Below are positions 34,506 to 43,667 of a stretch of DNA of 64,000 nt, piece after piece. The DNA is taken from positions 48,772 to 112,771 of the forward strand of contig JACRTJ010000011.1 in NCBI GenBank assembly GCA_014385265.1, read 5' to 3'. Position 1 is the stretch's first letter; each line of letters starts with the position of its first letter. A model generated the notes under the pieces. It was not told the DNA's origin, did no database searches, and was given only the letters and a program-made list of their open reading frames with translations. Both the position numbers and the translations under genes were made by a program. The stretch comes from Enterocloster hominis (ex Liu et al. 2021). Its GTDB lineage: Bacteria; Bacillota; Clostridia; Lachnospirales; Lachnospiraceae.

Positions 34506-35027
34506 CTATTTTACATACACGACTTTCCCGGTGCGTTCCTTGGGCTCCACCGGTACGGATGGATCCGCATAGCCCAGGGCAGCTACGCCGTAGATCACAT
34601 GGTCTGCGGGAACGCCGATCTCGTCTAACAGGGCGCGGACTGCCGGACGGTCGTTGATGTTCTGCATCTGGTTGATCCATACGGAGCCGACGCCGTAAGA
34701 GCGGGCAGCCAGGAAGATATTTTCCATGGCGCAGGCGTTGTCCTCTTTCCCCCATGGGCTTTCCTTTTCATTGGAGGGGATGATCACAGCGGCAGGACCG
34801 TACATGTCGTAGCCTTCCCGGCCCAGTTCAGTCCCGATGAGGCCGCAGAGACGATGGATGATCTCCTGGTTTGTGACCACGGTAAACTGCCAGGTCTGCT
34901 TTCCCATGCCGCTGGGAGCGTGGAGGGCGGCCTTTACAAGGTCCTCCAGGACCTCGGCGGGAATGGGGTCTGCGGTGAATTTCCGGATGCTTCTCCGGGT
35001 CAGGATGGCGTTCATTACTTCATTCAT
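34506..35027 (-). CDS. Nitroreductase-family FMN oxidoreductase
   Basis: A 173-residue protein of the small nitroreductase type; these use FMN and NAD(P)H to reduce nitro compounds or quinones in the cytosol. RRSIRKFTADPIP gives the FMN-phosphate Arg motif near the start, HAPSGMGKQTWQF the second FMN contact and SYGVGSVWINQM a third. Two in-frame ATGs lie near AGGAG; the second (35027) has the right 8-base spacing, the first only two, so the second is chosen. It is read from the duplicated promoter segment at 35044-35140 and may share the control of the amidohydrolase at 20-21 kb. Confidence 0.85.
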   Translation of the reverse strand: MNEVMNAILTRRSIRKFTADPIPAEVLEDLVKAALHAPSGMGKQTWQFTVVTNQEIIHRLCGLIGTELGREGYDMYGPAAVIIPSNEKESPWGKEDNACAMENIFLAARSYGVGSVWINQMQNINDRPAVRALLDEIGVPADHVIYGVAALGYADPSVPVEPKERTGKVVYVK

Positions 35028-35043
35028 ATTCATTTCTCCTTTA

Positions 35044-35140
35044 CATGGAAACTGACAGGTCTGCGGGCTTCGCCCATACATTTTTGCTTCTTCCATTATA
35101 GCGCAGAATTGCGGTATAAGAAATCAGAAAATGAAAAAAT
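35044..35140 (-). promoter_or_regulatory. Promoter segment, copy B of a duplicated 97-bp block
   Basis: Without gaps it matches copy A (21354-21450) over 97 bases; the outer parts CATGGAAACTGACAGG and GCTTCTTC through GAAAAAAT are nearly identical, while a central stretch of about 25 bases has diverged. On the minus strand TATAAT is again preceded by CGCA-ATTC-TGCG. It directs transcription of the nitroreductase. Confidence 0.75.
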
Positions 35141-35150
35141 GATCCGCGGC

Positions 35151-36095
35151 TTAAAGCTCCCAGGAAAATTCCCGGTACCGCTCGGGGCCTTCCAGGCGGT
35201 TGTCCCAGGAGGTGGCAAAACGGATAGTCACAGAGGTTATCCCACATTTTTTTAAATATTCCAGATTTTCATTATTTTCCGTAATTACATGGAAAAATTC
35301 CTGGCCGCGGGCTTCAAGGCTGTCGGCAAAGGCGGCCATGTCCTGGTCAAAGGGCGGAGCGTAGATGGGGAGTTCCAGGTAAAGAACGGAGGAATCTCTG
35401 GGGGATCCGAACCGCTTTAAGGTCACATTCTGTCCGCGGTAGCGTTCATCGGAAAAGAACTCCTGGTTGAATGCCTCCACCTGTTCCAGGACCGCTTTCT
35501 GGATCGCCAGCTCTTCTGGCTCCTGGGGAAGGGAAAAGGCAGAATCTGTAAGGAAGAAGCTGCCTTCCTGCTCCGAGGTTAGGATCCAGTCGGGGTCGCT
35601 GCTGGCGGTTATCTTTAAGGTATGGAGCTTATAGGCCCCGTAGGGAGTGCTTCGCAGTGCATCTGCCGCCTGGCGGTAGATGGCGGCTGCATCGGGGAGA
35701 TCGTATTTGGACTTCTCATCTCCGGCCAGCTGGATATTTACAGATACGGTCCAGTTGTTATACAGCTTTTCCTTCCTCTGCTCATCCATCAGCAGAGGAT
35801 CTTCAGAAAATTTCATAGAGGTATCGGTGATCTCATAATCGGTCTGTGTATCCGCCCAGGAAGCCAGGGAATCGTTAAAGATCTGGCAGAGCTCCTCATA
35901 AGAGGTATTGTCGATGACTGCCTGGATCTCCTTTAATTTTTTCTCATACTCTTCCTGGGAGTGGGACTGGGAATAGGCCAGGAGCTCCTCCATGTCCGGC
36001 ATCGTATCGGCAGAAACCGGAGCGGACGATTTATGGGAGCAGGCAGAGAGAGGGAAAACAAAAAGTAAAATCAGAAAAAGGATGGATCTGCCCAT
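35151..36095 (-). CDS. Lipoprotein of unknown function
   Basis: A 314-residue exported protein with a lipobox: the hydrophobic start (SILFLILLFVFPL) ends in LSAC at about residue 19, so the mature protein is anchored by a lipid on the outer face of the membrane. The rest is acidic and rich in Gln, Glu and Tyr with no recognised domain; it has mixed helix and strand patterns. CAAGGAGGTG lies before the ATG. It ends 11 bases before copy B of the duplicated promoter, and its own promoter may lie in the AT-rich gap 36096-36194. Confidence 0.75.
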   Translation of the reverse strand: MGRSILFLILLFVFPLSACSHKSSAPVSADTMPDMEELLAYSQSHSQEEYEKKLKEIQAVIDNTSYEELCQIFNDSLASWADTQTDYEITDTSMKFSEDPLLMDEQRKEKLYNNWTVSVNIQLAGDEKSKYDLPDAAAIYRQAADALRSTPYGAYKLHTLKITASSDPDWILTSEQEGSFFLTDSAFSLPQEPEELAIQKAVLEQVEAFNQEFFSDERYRGQNVTLKRFGSPRDSSVLYLELPIYAPPFDQDMAAFADSLEARGQEFFHVITENNENLEYLKKCGITSVTIRFATSWDNRLEGPERYREFSWEL

Positions 36096-36194
36096 AAAAC
36101 ACCTCCTTGAACAGAAATTATAAATTAGTGTCTGTAAATATTATAATATATAAAATATAGACAGTAAATATAATTCTGACAGGCCCGCAGCCTG

Positions 36195-38075
36195 TCAGAC
36201 CTGTTCCTCCAGCCAGGCCATAAACCGGGGGCGGATCACAGAAAAGGGCACAGGCCCCAGATCCAGGAGGAGCTTGTGGAAGTCCAGGGGAGAAAAACGG
36301 CTTCCCAGGGCGGCCTCCGCCTGCTCTCTCATGTCCATGTATTCAATATATCCTCCGCAGTACTCCAGATAATTGGCGGGGTTATCGATCATCACCTGCC
36401 ACAGCTCCCGGACCGTCTGGTCGTCGGCCTGGAAGCAGGAGCGGATGAATTCCCCGGCTCTGGCCTCGTCCCAGCCGTCGTAATTGATCCCGATATCCAG
36501 CAGGCCATGGACGCAGAGGGACAGGGAGCGCATATGGGCCCGGTATTCCCCGGCGGCCCTGGAAAGGCCGTTGTCAAAGGTACAGGCGATATTTTCCACA
36601 TAGGTGGCCCAGCCCTCGTTGGCTCCGGAGCAGCTTAATAGAGTGGACAGCGGCGTTTTCGCGTGGGTCCGGCTGTATACGGTCTGGTAGAGATGGCCGG
36701 GGAAGCCCTCGTGGGCCAGGGTGGTGTAGAGGTCCTTCCGGCTGTCGGTGGAGCCGCCGTTGATGTAGATGACGTTCTGGTCCCTGTCGTCCACAGGAGC
36801 CGTCAGATAAAAGGCGGGGCTTAAGGAACCCTCCAGACAGGATGGCACCTGGCGGACCTCATAGCCGCATTGGGAAAGCTCCGGGAAAAGCCCCTTCATC
36901 TGTTCCTGGAGATCCAGAAGGATAGCCTGGGGATCGGTCAGGGAAAAGGAGGCGTTTTCCAGATCGGCAGCGGGAGTCTCCTGGAGGATCCGGCCCAGGG
37001 CCTCATAGTCCTTTTGGATCCTGGCTTTTAAGGCCTCCTTAAGCTCCGGGACCGTATAGGAGAGTCCGGGCCCGGTTTTTACCAGGTATTCATAATACTG
37101 CTTCCCGTCCTTGGCTCCGGCCAGGCCGCCGTCGTTGATCCCGCGTCCTTTAAGAGCGGTCATGCCCTGGATCATGGTCTCGTAGGCCGGGATGAAATGT
37201 CCTTGTATGGCGGACAGATGGCGGGAGTGGAGGTCCGCCTTCTGCTCTGCGGTCAGAGGGATCTCTTGTTCCAGGGCCGCCAGCCTGGCGGCAAAGGTTT
37301 CGGTGAGAAAGTTCTGGTCCGGATCGATCCGGTAGCTCTCACAGGATTCCAGGATCCGGTCGATGGAAGCGTCCGAGGGGCCCAGGCCCGCATCGGCCTT
37401 CTGGTTTTCAAACTCCAGGATCTGGGTGTAATAAGCATCGGTCTGGGATAAAAGGGCCAGGTAGTCCTCCACATCCTTTAAGGAGTGGAAGGAATATTCT
37501 GCCAGGAGAATGGGAAGCTGGGCCTGGACGCCGATGGTGGGAGCCAGGGGCTGCTCATAAAGCTCCAGTCCCCGGCCCATGAGGGAGGCCTGGAGGGTCT
37601 CTGAAAGGGCGTCGTACACCAGGGCCTGGTCTTCGGTGAGCAGGGAGCGGTCGAAAGCTGCCAGCCGGTCTGCCAGCTCCTGGACCGCCGCCCCGGACTG
37701 GATCATGTCCTCCAGGGTGCAGACGCCCAGCTTTGGTTCCCCGGGAGAGATCCCGAAGGCTTCAGGCCGGAGCAGCGTATAGTGGAGATCCAGGGTACCG
37801 GCCTGGGCCATCTCCTCCTGGAAGACCTGGGTGCAGAAGGCGTGGAAGGCAGCCTGGGCAGCGGCAATGTCCTCCTGGGACGGACACCCCGGAGCCCCGC
37901 CGGACTCCGAAGCCGCGCCGTTTCCCGGGGCGGTGCTGTTTTCAAAGGCCGCGCCGCTTTCTCCGGGCTGCCGGATCCTCTGACGGCCGCAGGAGGTGAG
38001 AAGAAGGGCCAGGGCCAGGAGCCCCCATAGAAGTATGTACGGATATTTTCGGGAAAAGCCATGTTCAGGCCGCAT
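36195..38075 (-). CDS. DUF885 lipoprotein, putative metallopeptidase
   Basis: A 626-residue lipoprotein with a signal ending LLLTSC (about residue 25) and a large DUF885 catalytic part. The signature is LAHEGFPGHLYQTVYS, where the two His and the Glu look like a zinc-peptidase site, with further conserved LYINGGSTDSRK ahead of it. DUF885 enzymes are thought to be zinc-dependent carboxypeptidase-like peptidases outside the membrane. The start is the ATG at 38075, eight bases after AGGAGG; a more upstream ATG at 38243 would put 56 non-signal residues in front of the lipobox and is rejected. Confidence 0.83.
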   Translation of the reverse strand: MRPEHGFSRKYPYILLWGLLALALLLTSCGRQRIRQPGESGAAFENSTAPGNGAASESGGAPGCPSQEDIAAAQAAFHAFCTQVFQEEMAQAGTLDLHYTLLRPEAFGISPGEPKLGVCTLEDMIQSGAAVQELADRLAAFDRSLLTEDQALVYDALSETLQASLMGRGLELYEQPLAPTIGVQAQLPILLAEYSFHSLKDVEDYLALLSQTDAYYTQILEFENQKADAGLGPSDASIDRILESCESYRIDPDQNFLTETFAARLAALEQEIPLTAEQKADLHSRHLSAIQGHFIPAYETMIQGMTALKGRGINDGGLAGAKDGKQYYEYLVKTGPGLSYTVPELKEALKARIQKDYEALGRILQETPAADLENASFSLTDPQAILLDLQEQMKGLFPELSQCGYEVRQVPSCLEGSLSPAFYLTAPVDDRDQNVIYINGGSTDSRKDLYTTLAHEGFPGHLYQTVYSRTHAKTPLSTLLSCSGANEGWATYVENIACTFDNGLSRAAGEYRAHMRSLSLCVHGLLDIGINYDGWDEARAGEFIRSCFQADDQTVRELWQVMIDNPANYLEYCGGYIEYMDMREQAEAALGSRFSPLDFHKLLLDLGPVPFSVIRPRFMAWLEEQV

Positions 38076-38236
38076 GACGATACCTCCTTGAAAAGCCGGG
38101 CCAGAGCCGGGGAGAGCGCCCGGAGACCGGCTGTATACCGCCAGTATATGACAGGGACAGAAGGGGTATGCGCCGGTTCTTTTTTCAAAGCCTTCGCAGA
38201 TGCCCGCCGTTTTTGCCCGCAGGCGTTTTCCCAGTC

Positions 38237-38265
38237 TTGACAAAACCGCTGGAACAGGATAGACT
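38237..38265 (+). promoter_or_regulatory. metG promoter
   Basis: TTGACA (38237-38242), a 17-base spacer and TAGACT (38260-38265) lie just upstream of the T-box. The remainder of the gap 38076-38236 holds no gene. Confidence 0.7.
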
Positions 38266-38281
38266 AGGGGTATAATAGGGA

Positions 38282-38557
38282 AAAGGCTGTGAAGGGAAGA
38301 GTACGCAAAAAGGGAAGCTTTCAGAGACCCCGGATGGTGCGAGCGGGGAGCGGAGCTTTTGCAGAAGATGGTCCCGGAGCTGCGCGGCTGAAGGAGCTGC
38401 CGGTAAAAGGGCAGAGAGTTGAGGCCGCGACGGAAACGCCCGTTAGCGCGTCAGGCTGTTTAAGGCAGCCGGTGAGGGGGATCCTGTGAGGGATCTCTGA
38501 ATTAAAGTGGTAACACGAGGGAGAACTCGTCTTTAAGAGAAGACGGGTCTTTTTTTG
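38282..38557 (+). promoter_or_regulatory. T-box riboswitch, tRNA(Met)
   Basis: The leader of metG has the T-box parts in order: AGAGTA near 38298, the distal stem I region (AGAGACCCC ... TGGTGCGAGCGGGG, 38323-38347), a likely specifier ATG at 38368-38370, and the T-box sequence AAAGTGGTAACACGAGG at 38504-38520, whose bulge binds the tRNA acceptor end. The terminator is ACTCGTCTT/AAGACGGGT (38525-38548) with a T-run. Uncharged tRNA(Met) would stabilise the antiterminator and raise synthesis of MetRS when methionine is short. The Met specifier agrees with the gene behind it. Confidence 0.9.
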
Positions 38558-38576
38558 TCTTAAAGGAGGATTTTTT

Positions 38577-40553
38577 ATGTGCAAGAATTGTAAGAAGCCG
38601 TATTATATTTCCACGGCCATTGCCTACACATCCGGAAAACCGCATATCGGAAATACGTATGAAATCGTGCTGGCAGACGCCATTGCGCGGTACAAAAGAG
38701 AACAGGGTTATGACGTATATTTCCAGACCGGAACCGACGAGCACGGCCAGAAGATCGAGTTAAAGGCCCAGGACGCCGGCGTGACGCCCAAGGAGTTTGT
38801 GGACAACGTGGCGGGAGAGATCAAAAATATCTGGGATCTGATGAACACATCCTATGATAAATTCATCCGCACCACTGACGAGTACCATGAAAAGCAGGTG
38901 CAGAAGATCTTTAAGAAGCTCTACGAAAAAGGCGATATCTATAAGGGCCATTATGAGGGCCTTTACTGTACTCCCTGCGAGTCCTTCTGGACCCCGTCCC
39001 AGGTGGTGGATGGAAAGTGTCCCGACTGCGGCCGTCCGGTACAGCCCGCAAAGGAGGAGGCTTACTTCTTCCGTATGAGCAAATATGCCCAGAAGCTCAT
39101 CGACCATATCAACAGCCATCCGGAATTTATCCAGCCGGTATCCAGGAAAAATGAGATGATGAACAACTTCCTGCTGCCGGGCTTACAGGATCTCTGCGTA
39201 TCCAGGACCTCCTTTAAGTGGGGGATCCCGGTGGATTTCGATCCGAAGCATGTGACCTATGTATGGCTGGACGCCCTGACCAACTATATCACAGGGATCG
39301 GCTATGACTGCGATGGGAACCATGATGAAAAATTCAATAAGTTCTGGCCGGCAGATCTCCATCTGATCGGTAAGGATATCATCCGGTTCCATACCATTTA
39401 CTGGCCCATCTTCTTAATGGCCCTGGATCTGCCCCTTCCCAAGCAGGTATTCGGCCATCCGTGGCTCCTCCAGGGCGACGGAAAGATGAGCAAGTCCAAA
39501 GGAAACGTGCTGTACGCCGATACGCTGGTGGACTTCTTCGGCGTGGACGCAGTCCGTTACTTTGTACTCCATGAGATGCCCTTTGAGAACGACGGCGTGA
39601 TCTCCTGGGAATTAATGGTGGAGCGGATGAACTCCGATCTGGCCAATATCCTGGGCAACCTGGTGAACCGTACCGTTTCCATGACCAATAAATATTTCGG
39701 CGGCGTTGTGGAGAACAAAAACGTCTGCGAGGACGTGGATGGTGACTTAAAGGCCGCTGTTTTAGAGGCTGTGAAGAAGGCAGACGAGAAGATGGAGAAG
39801 CTGCGCGTGGCCGATGCCATCACAGAGATCTTCAATATCTTCCGCCGCAGCAATAAATATATCGACGAGACCACTCCGTGGACTCTGGCAAAGGATGAGG
39901 AGAAGAAGGACCGTCTGGCTACGGTGCTTTACAACCTGACTGAGGCCATCACCATCGGCGCGTCTCTCCTGTCCTCCTTTATGCCGGAGACGTCTGAAAA
40001 GATCCTGGCCCAGTTCAATACAGAAAAGAGGACTCTGGAGGCCATGGACCAGTTCGGACTGTATCCCAATGGAAATAAGGTAACGGAGAAGCCGGAGATC
40101 CTGTTCGCCCGTATGGACGTGAAGGAGGTCCAGGAGAAGGTGGAAGCCATGAAGGCAGAAGAAGCCAAGGCCGCCGGAGAAGAAGAGAATGTTCAGGAGG
40201 AAAGCGTTGTGGATGTGGAGAAAAAGCCGGAGATCACCTACGATGACTTTGCAAAGCTCCAATTCCAGATCGGCCAGATCGTAAAATGCGAGGAAGTGCC
40301 CAAGTCCAAAAAGCTGCTCTGCTCCCAGGTGAAGATCGGCTCTGAGACAAGACAGATCGTCAGCGGCATCAAGGCCTGGTACAAGCCGGACCAGATGGTG
40401 GGGAAAAAGGTCATGGTCGTTACCAACTTAAAGCCGGCAAAGCTGGCGGGAATGCTTTCTGAGGGCATGATCCTGTGCGCCGAGGATGATGAGGGAAATC
40501 TGGCCCTGATGGTTCCGGAAAAGGACATCAAGCCCGGCTCTGAAGTATGCTAG
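38577..40553 (+). CDS. metG: Methionyl-tRNA synthetase
   Basis: Charges tRNA(Met) with methionine in the cytosol. The class I HIGH motif is HIGN (about 22-25, after ISTAIAYTSGKP), the KMSKS motif is DGKMSKSKGN, and a zinc knob is seen in CTPCESFW ... CPDCGRP. The C-terminal part (about 545-658) is the tRNA-binding EMAP/Trbp111-like domain seen in dimeric bacterial MetRS. The 658-residue length is typical. The ATG follows AGGAGG by 6 bases. Expression is controlled by the preceding T-box. The stop overlaps the start of the TraX-like gene. Confidence 0.97.
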   Translation: MCKNCKKPYYISTAIAYTSGKPHIGNTYEIVLADAIARYKREQGYDVYFQTGTDEHGQKIELKAQDAGVTPKEFVDNVAGEIKNIWDLMNTSYDKFIRTTDEYHEKQVQKIFKKLYEKGDIYKGHYEGLYCTPCESFWTPSQVVDGKCPDCGRPVQPAKEEAYFFRMSKYAQKLIDHINSHPEFIQPVSRKNEMMNNFLLPGLQDLCVSRTSFKWGIPVDFDPKHVTYVWLDALTNYITGIGYDCDGNHDEKFNKFWPADLHLIGKDIIRFHTIYWPIFLMALDLPLPKQVFGHPWLLQGDGKMSKSKGNVLYADTLVDFFGVDAVRYFVLHEMPFENDGVISWELMVERMNSDLANILGNLVNRTVSMTNKYFGGVVENKNVCEDVDGDLKAAVLEAVKKADEKMEKLRVADAITEIFNIFRRSNKYIDETTPWTLAKDEEKKDRLATVLYNLTEAITIGASLLSSFMPETSEKILAQFNTEKRTLEAMDQFGLYPNGNKVTEKPEILFARMDVKEVQEKVEAMKAEEAKAAGEEENVQEESVVDVEKKPEITYDDFAKLQFQIGQIVKCEEVPKSKKLLCSQVKIGSETRQIVSGIKAWYKPDQMVGKKVMVVTNLKPAKLAGMLSEGMILCAEDDEGNLALMVPEKDIKPGSEVC

Positions 40554-41305
40554 TCCGGCAGAGGACGTATTCTGCATCAGACCTTAAGCTGATCGCCATG
40601 GGGACCATGGTCCTGGACCATCTGGCGTTCCATTTGATGGAACGCGGCGGCATGGACCTCCCTATGGCCTGGTATATAGTGGGAACAGCCATGCGCCTTG
40701 CGGGGCGGGTGGCTTTTCCTCTTTATGGTTTTTTTCTGGTCCAGGGCTTTTTCCACACAGGAGACTGGGGAAAGTATATGAAGCGCATGGTCCTTCTGGC
40801 CCTGGTTTCAGAGATCCCATTTAACCTTATATGCAGCGGAAGGCCGATGTATCCGGTGCAGAATACGCTGGTGACCCTTTCCATCAGCCTTCTGGCGTTA
40901 AAGGGGATCCGGGCCGTCCAGACCTGGGAACCGGAGGAAGGGGCCTTTGGAGGCCGTGCGGGGGCTGTGTGGCTTAAAACGGCGGCCATTGTCCTTACAG
41001 CAACTGCTTCCATGGCGGCGGCCGGACTTTTAAACTCCGATTACGGCCCACTGGGTGTGCTTTTTATCCTGACCCTGTATTTTTATAATGGAAATTTCCA
41101 GGCCCAGAGCCTGGCGGGAGGCGCGGTGCTGATCCTTCTGGAGGGAATCGTCTGGGGCGGCTTCGGATGCATTGCATTTTTCTTCATCAGCCGTTACAAT
41201 GGAACCAGAGGAAGGCGGCTGGGATATCTGCCTTATGTGTTTTACCCGGCCCATCTGCTCATCATTTACTTCATAGGAGTGCTGATCTATGGAATACATT
41301 TTTGA
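40547..41305 (+). CDS. TraX-family membrane protein
   Basis: A 252-residue integral membrane protein with about eight hydrophobic segments. The N-terminal LKLIAMGTMVLDHLAF motif and the FPLYGFFLVQGF stretch define the TraX family; F-plasmid TraX acetylates pilin, but chromosomal Gram-positive members have unknown targets, possibly membrane or wall acetylation. It is not in a conjugative context here. It overlaps metG by 7 bases (ATG inside GTATGCTAG) and the next gene by 17 bases, and so is translated in a packed operon with metG, tatD and rsmA. Confidence 0.85.
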   Translation: MLVRQRTYSASDLKLIAMGTMVLDHLAFHLMERGGMDLPMAWYIVGTAMRLAGRVAFPLYGFFLVQGFFHTGDWGKYMKRMVLLALVSEIPFNLICSGRPMYPVQNTLVTLSISLLALKGIRAVQTWEPEEGAFGGRAGAVWLKTAAIVLTATASMAAAGLLNSDYGPLGVLFILTLYFYNGNFQAQSLAGGAVLILLEGIVWGGFGCIAFFFISRYNGTRGRRLGYLPYVFYPAHLLIIYFIGVLIYGIHF

Positions 41306-42059
41306 TACCCACGCCCATTACGACGATGAGGCGTTTGACGAGGACAGGGAGAGCCTGATCGGGAGCCTCAGGGAGAAAGGGATCGGGAACGTCTGCAACA
41401 TCGGCGCCAGTATGGAGTCCTGCCGGACCACCCTGGCCCTGGCGGAAAAATATCCCTTTTTTTACGGGGCTCTGGGGGTCCATCCCAATGAGACAAAGGA
41501 TCTGACCGAGGAAGACATGGACTGGCTCCGGAAGGCCTCCGGATCGGAAAAGATCGTGGCCATCGGAGAGATCGGCCTGGATTATTACTGGGACGAGCCG
41601 GACCGGGAGACCCAGAAAAAATGGTTTGTCCGCCAGCTCTCCATCGCAAAGGACACGGGGCTTCCTGTGGTGATCCACAGCCGGGACGCGGCAAAGGACA
41701 CCATGGACATTATAAAAGCGGAGCACAAAGGGACCACCGGCGGCGTGATCCACTGCTTTTCCTACGGCGCGGACCAGGCCCGGGAATATCTGGACATGGG
41801 ATATTTCTTAGGGATCGGCGGTGTCCTGACCTTTAAGAACGCCAAAAAGCTGAAGGAGGTGGCGGAATACGCGCCCATGGACCGGCTGGTCCTGGAGACC
41901 GACTGTCCCTATCTGACGCCCGTTCCCTACCGGGGAAAGAGAAATTCCTCCCTGTATCTTTCCTATGTGGCAGAGGCCCTGGCAGAGATTAAGGGCATGG
42001 AGAAGGACGAAGTGATCCGCGTCACCGCAGAGAATGCCAGACGGCTTTACAGGCTTTAA
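41289..42059 (+). CDS. TatD-family hydrolase
   Basis: A 256-residue metal-dependent hydrolase of the amidohydrolase superfamily; TatD proteins act as cytosolic 3'-5' DNases or D-tyrosyl-tRNA-related enzymes. Metal ligands are seen in FDTHAHYDD (about 5-12), GEIGLDYYWD (about 95-104), VIHSRDAAKD, VIHCFSYG and ETDCPYLTP. It overlaps the TraX-like gene by 17 bases and is 18 bases from rsmA, a neighbourhood (metG-tatD-rsmA) that is well conserved in Firmicutes. Confidence 0.93.
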   Translation: MEYIFDTHAHYDDEAFDEDRESLIGSLREKGIGNVCNIGASMESCRTTLALAEKYPFFYGALGVHPNETKDLTEEDMDWLRKASGSEKIVAIGEIGLDYYWDEPDRETQKKWFVRQLSIAKDTGLPVVIHSRDAAKDTMDIIKAEHKGTTGGVIHCFSYGADQAREYLDMGYFLGIGGVLTFKNAKKLKEVAEYAPMDRLVLETDCPYLTPVPYRGKRNSSLYLSYVAEALAEIKGMEKDEVIRVTAENARRLYRL

Positions 42060-42077
42060 GAAAAGTGAGAATCGTAT

Positions 42078-42944
42078 ATGAAAGAATATCTGGGAAATCC
42101 CAAGAACACCATTGAGATCATACAGAAGTATGAATTTATGTTCCAGAAAAAATTCGGACAGAACTTTCTGATCGATACCCATGTGCTGGAAAAGATCATA
42201 AACGCCGCCGGAGTCACAAAGGACGACTGTGTGCTGGAGATCGGTCCCGGCATCGGCACCATGACCCAGTACCTGGCGGAAAACGCCAGGCAGGTGGTGG
42301 CCGTGGAGATCGACCGGAACCTGATCCCCATCCTGGGGGAGACTCTGGCGGCCTGGGACAACGTGACCATCATCAACGAGGATATTTTAAAGGTGGATAT
42401 CCGGGAGCTGGCGGACCGGTATAACGGCGGCCGTCCCATTAAGGTGGTGGCAAATCTTCCGTATTACATCACCACGCCCATCATCATGGGGCTGTTTGAA
42501 AGCGGCGTGCCCATTGACAACATCACGGTCATGGTCCAGAAGGAGGTGGCCGACCGGATGAAGGAGGGGCCTGGCTCCAAGGATTACGGGGCCCTATCCC
42601 TGGCGGTCCAGTATTACGCCAGGCCGGAGATCGTGGCCAATGTGCCGCCCAACTGCTTTATTCCCAGGCCCAATGTGGGATCTGCGGTGATCCGGCTCAC
42701 AAGGCATACGGATCCGCCGGTGACGGTCCGGGATGAGAAGCTGATGTTTAAGCTGATCCGGGCGTCCTTTAACCAGAGGAGAAAGACTTTGCAGAACGGA
42801 TTAAATAATGCTCCGGAGCTGCCGTTTTCCAAGGAAAAGGTGGCTGCGGCCATTGCGCGCATGGGCCTTCCGGCGTCGGTCCGGGGCGAGGCGCTGACGC
42901 TTTCCCAGTTTGCAGAGCTTTCCGATATTTTAGGGGAATCGTAG
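42078..42944 (+). CDS. rsmA: 16S rRNA dimethyladenosine methyltransferase
   Basis: Dimethylates two adjacent adenosines near the 3' end of 16S rRNA, needed for late small-subunit assembly and for kasugamycin sensitivity. The 288-residue protein has the QNFLID start (about 32-37), the SAM-binding motif VLEIGPGIGTMTQYLA (about 52-67), VEIDRNLIPIL and the NLPYYITTPI catalytic motif. AAAGTGAG precedes the ATG. It belongs to the metG-TraX-tatD transcript. Confidence 0.96.
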   Translation: MKEYLGNPKNTIEIIQKYEFMFQKKFGQNFLIDTHVLEKIINAAGVTKDDCVLEIGPGIGTMTQYLAENARQVVAVEIDRNLIPILGETLAAWDNVTIINEDILKVDIRELADRYNGGRPIKVVANLPYYITTPIIMGLFESGVPIDNITVMVQKEVADRMKEGPGSKDYGALSLAVQYYARPEIVANVPPNCFIPRPNVGSAVIRLTRHTDPPVTVRDEKLMFKLIRASFNQRRKTLQNGLNNAPELPFSKEKVAAAIARMGLPASVRGEALTLSQFAELSDILGES

Positions 42945-42970
42945 ACAAAGGTTCAGAAAGGGGAGTTTTT

Positions 42971-43660
42971 ATGGGATTTAATGAGATGACACACGCGTTC
43001 CTGGCGGCCAGGTACTATATCCGTCTTACGGAGCAGTTCGGGGACCGGGGACGGGAGGCTTTTATCCATGGGATCCAGTATTATGGGAGCCAGAGGGGCC
43101 GCCGCATGGCCCAGAGAGCCATCCGGGACGGAAAGCCCCTGACCTACGAGAACTACTGCCGGTACGGCGAGTGGGTCAATACAGAGGAGATCAAGGCCAT
43201 GGGAGCCGCAAACCGGGTGGAGATCGGCGGCTATGATCCCGATTATATCATGAATATTTATTCATGTCCGTGGTTTGCCCAGTTCCAGAAAATGGGAGCC
43301 GGTGAGGCGGGAAAAGCCTATTGTAGCGTCCTGGATGCGTCCATTTCCCGGGGCTTTAATCCGGACATCCGGTATGAGGTGCCCCAGACCCTCCACACCC
43401 ACGACCACTGTGTCCAGATCGTCCGGAACGCCGGGCTCACTCCGGAAAAGAAGATCGAAAAATATATGCCCGGAGTAAGATCCTTCGAGTACCACTGCGC
43501 CCATACCTTCTGGTCCCTGAGAGAGGTCTCCGAAGGGATCTTCGGGGACGAGGGCGTAAAGGCCAGCGACGCAGTCTTAGAGGACTTTGCAAAAGAATAC
43601 GGCCGGGAGATGGCGGATACCATTGCCGACTATAAGGATACAAATTTTAATATGGCATGA
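42971..43660 (+). CDS. L-2-amino-thiazoline-4-carboxylate hydrolase family protein
   Basis: A 229-residue cytosolic protein of the ATC_hydrolase family; named members open the thiazoline ring of L-ATC in cysteine synthesis, while many clostridial relatives have unknown substrates. Conserved-looking features include NIYSCPWFAQFQKMG, a central Cys (AYCSVLDAS) and YHCAHTFWSL near the C-terminus. AAGGGGAG precedes the ATG by 7 bases. It follows rsmA at 26 bases and is close to the MATE gene, so it may be part of the same transcript. It may act as a general small-molecule hydrolase. Confidence 0.78.
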   Translation: MGFNEMTHAFLAARYYIRLTEQFGDRGREAFIHGIQYYGSQRGRRMAQRAIRDGKPLTYENYCRYGEWVNTEEIKAMGAANRVEIGGYDPDYIMNIYSCPWFAQFQKMGAGEAGKAYCSVLDASISRGFNPDIRYEVPQTLHTHDHCVQIVRNAGLTPEKKIEKYMPGVRSFEYHCAHTFWSLREVSEGIFGDEGVKASDAVLEDFAKEYGREMADTIADYKDTNFNMA

Positions 43661-43667
43661 GGAGATT

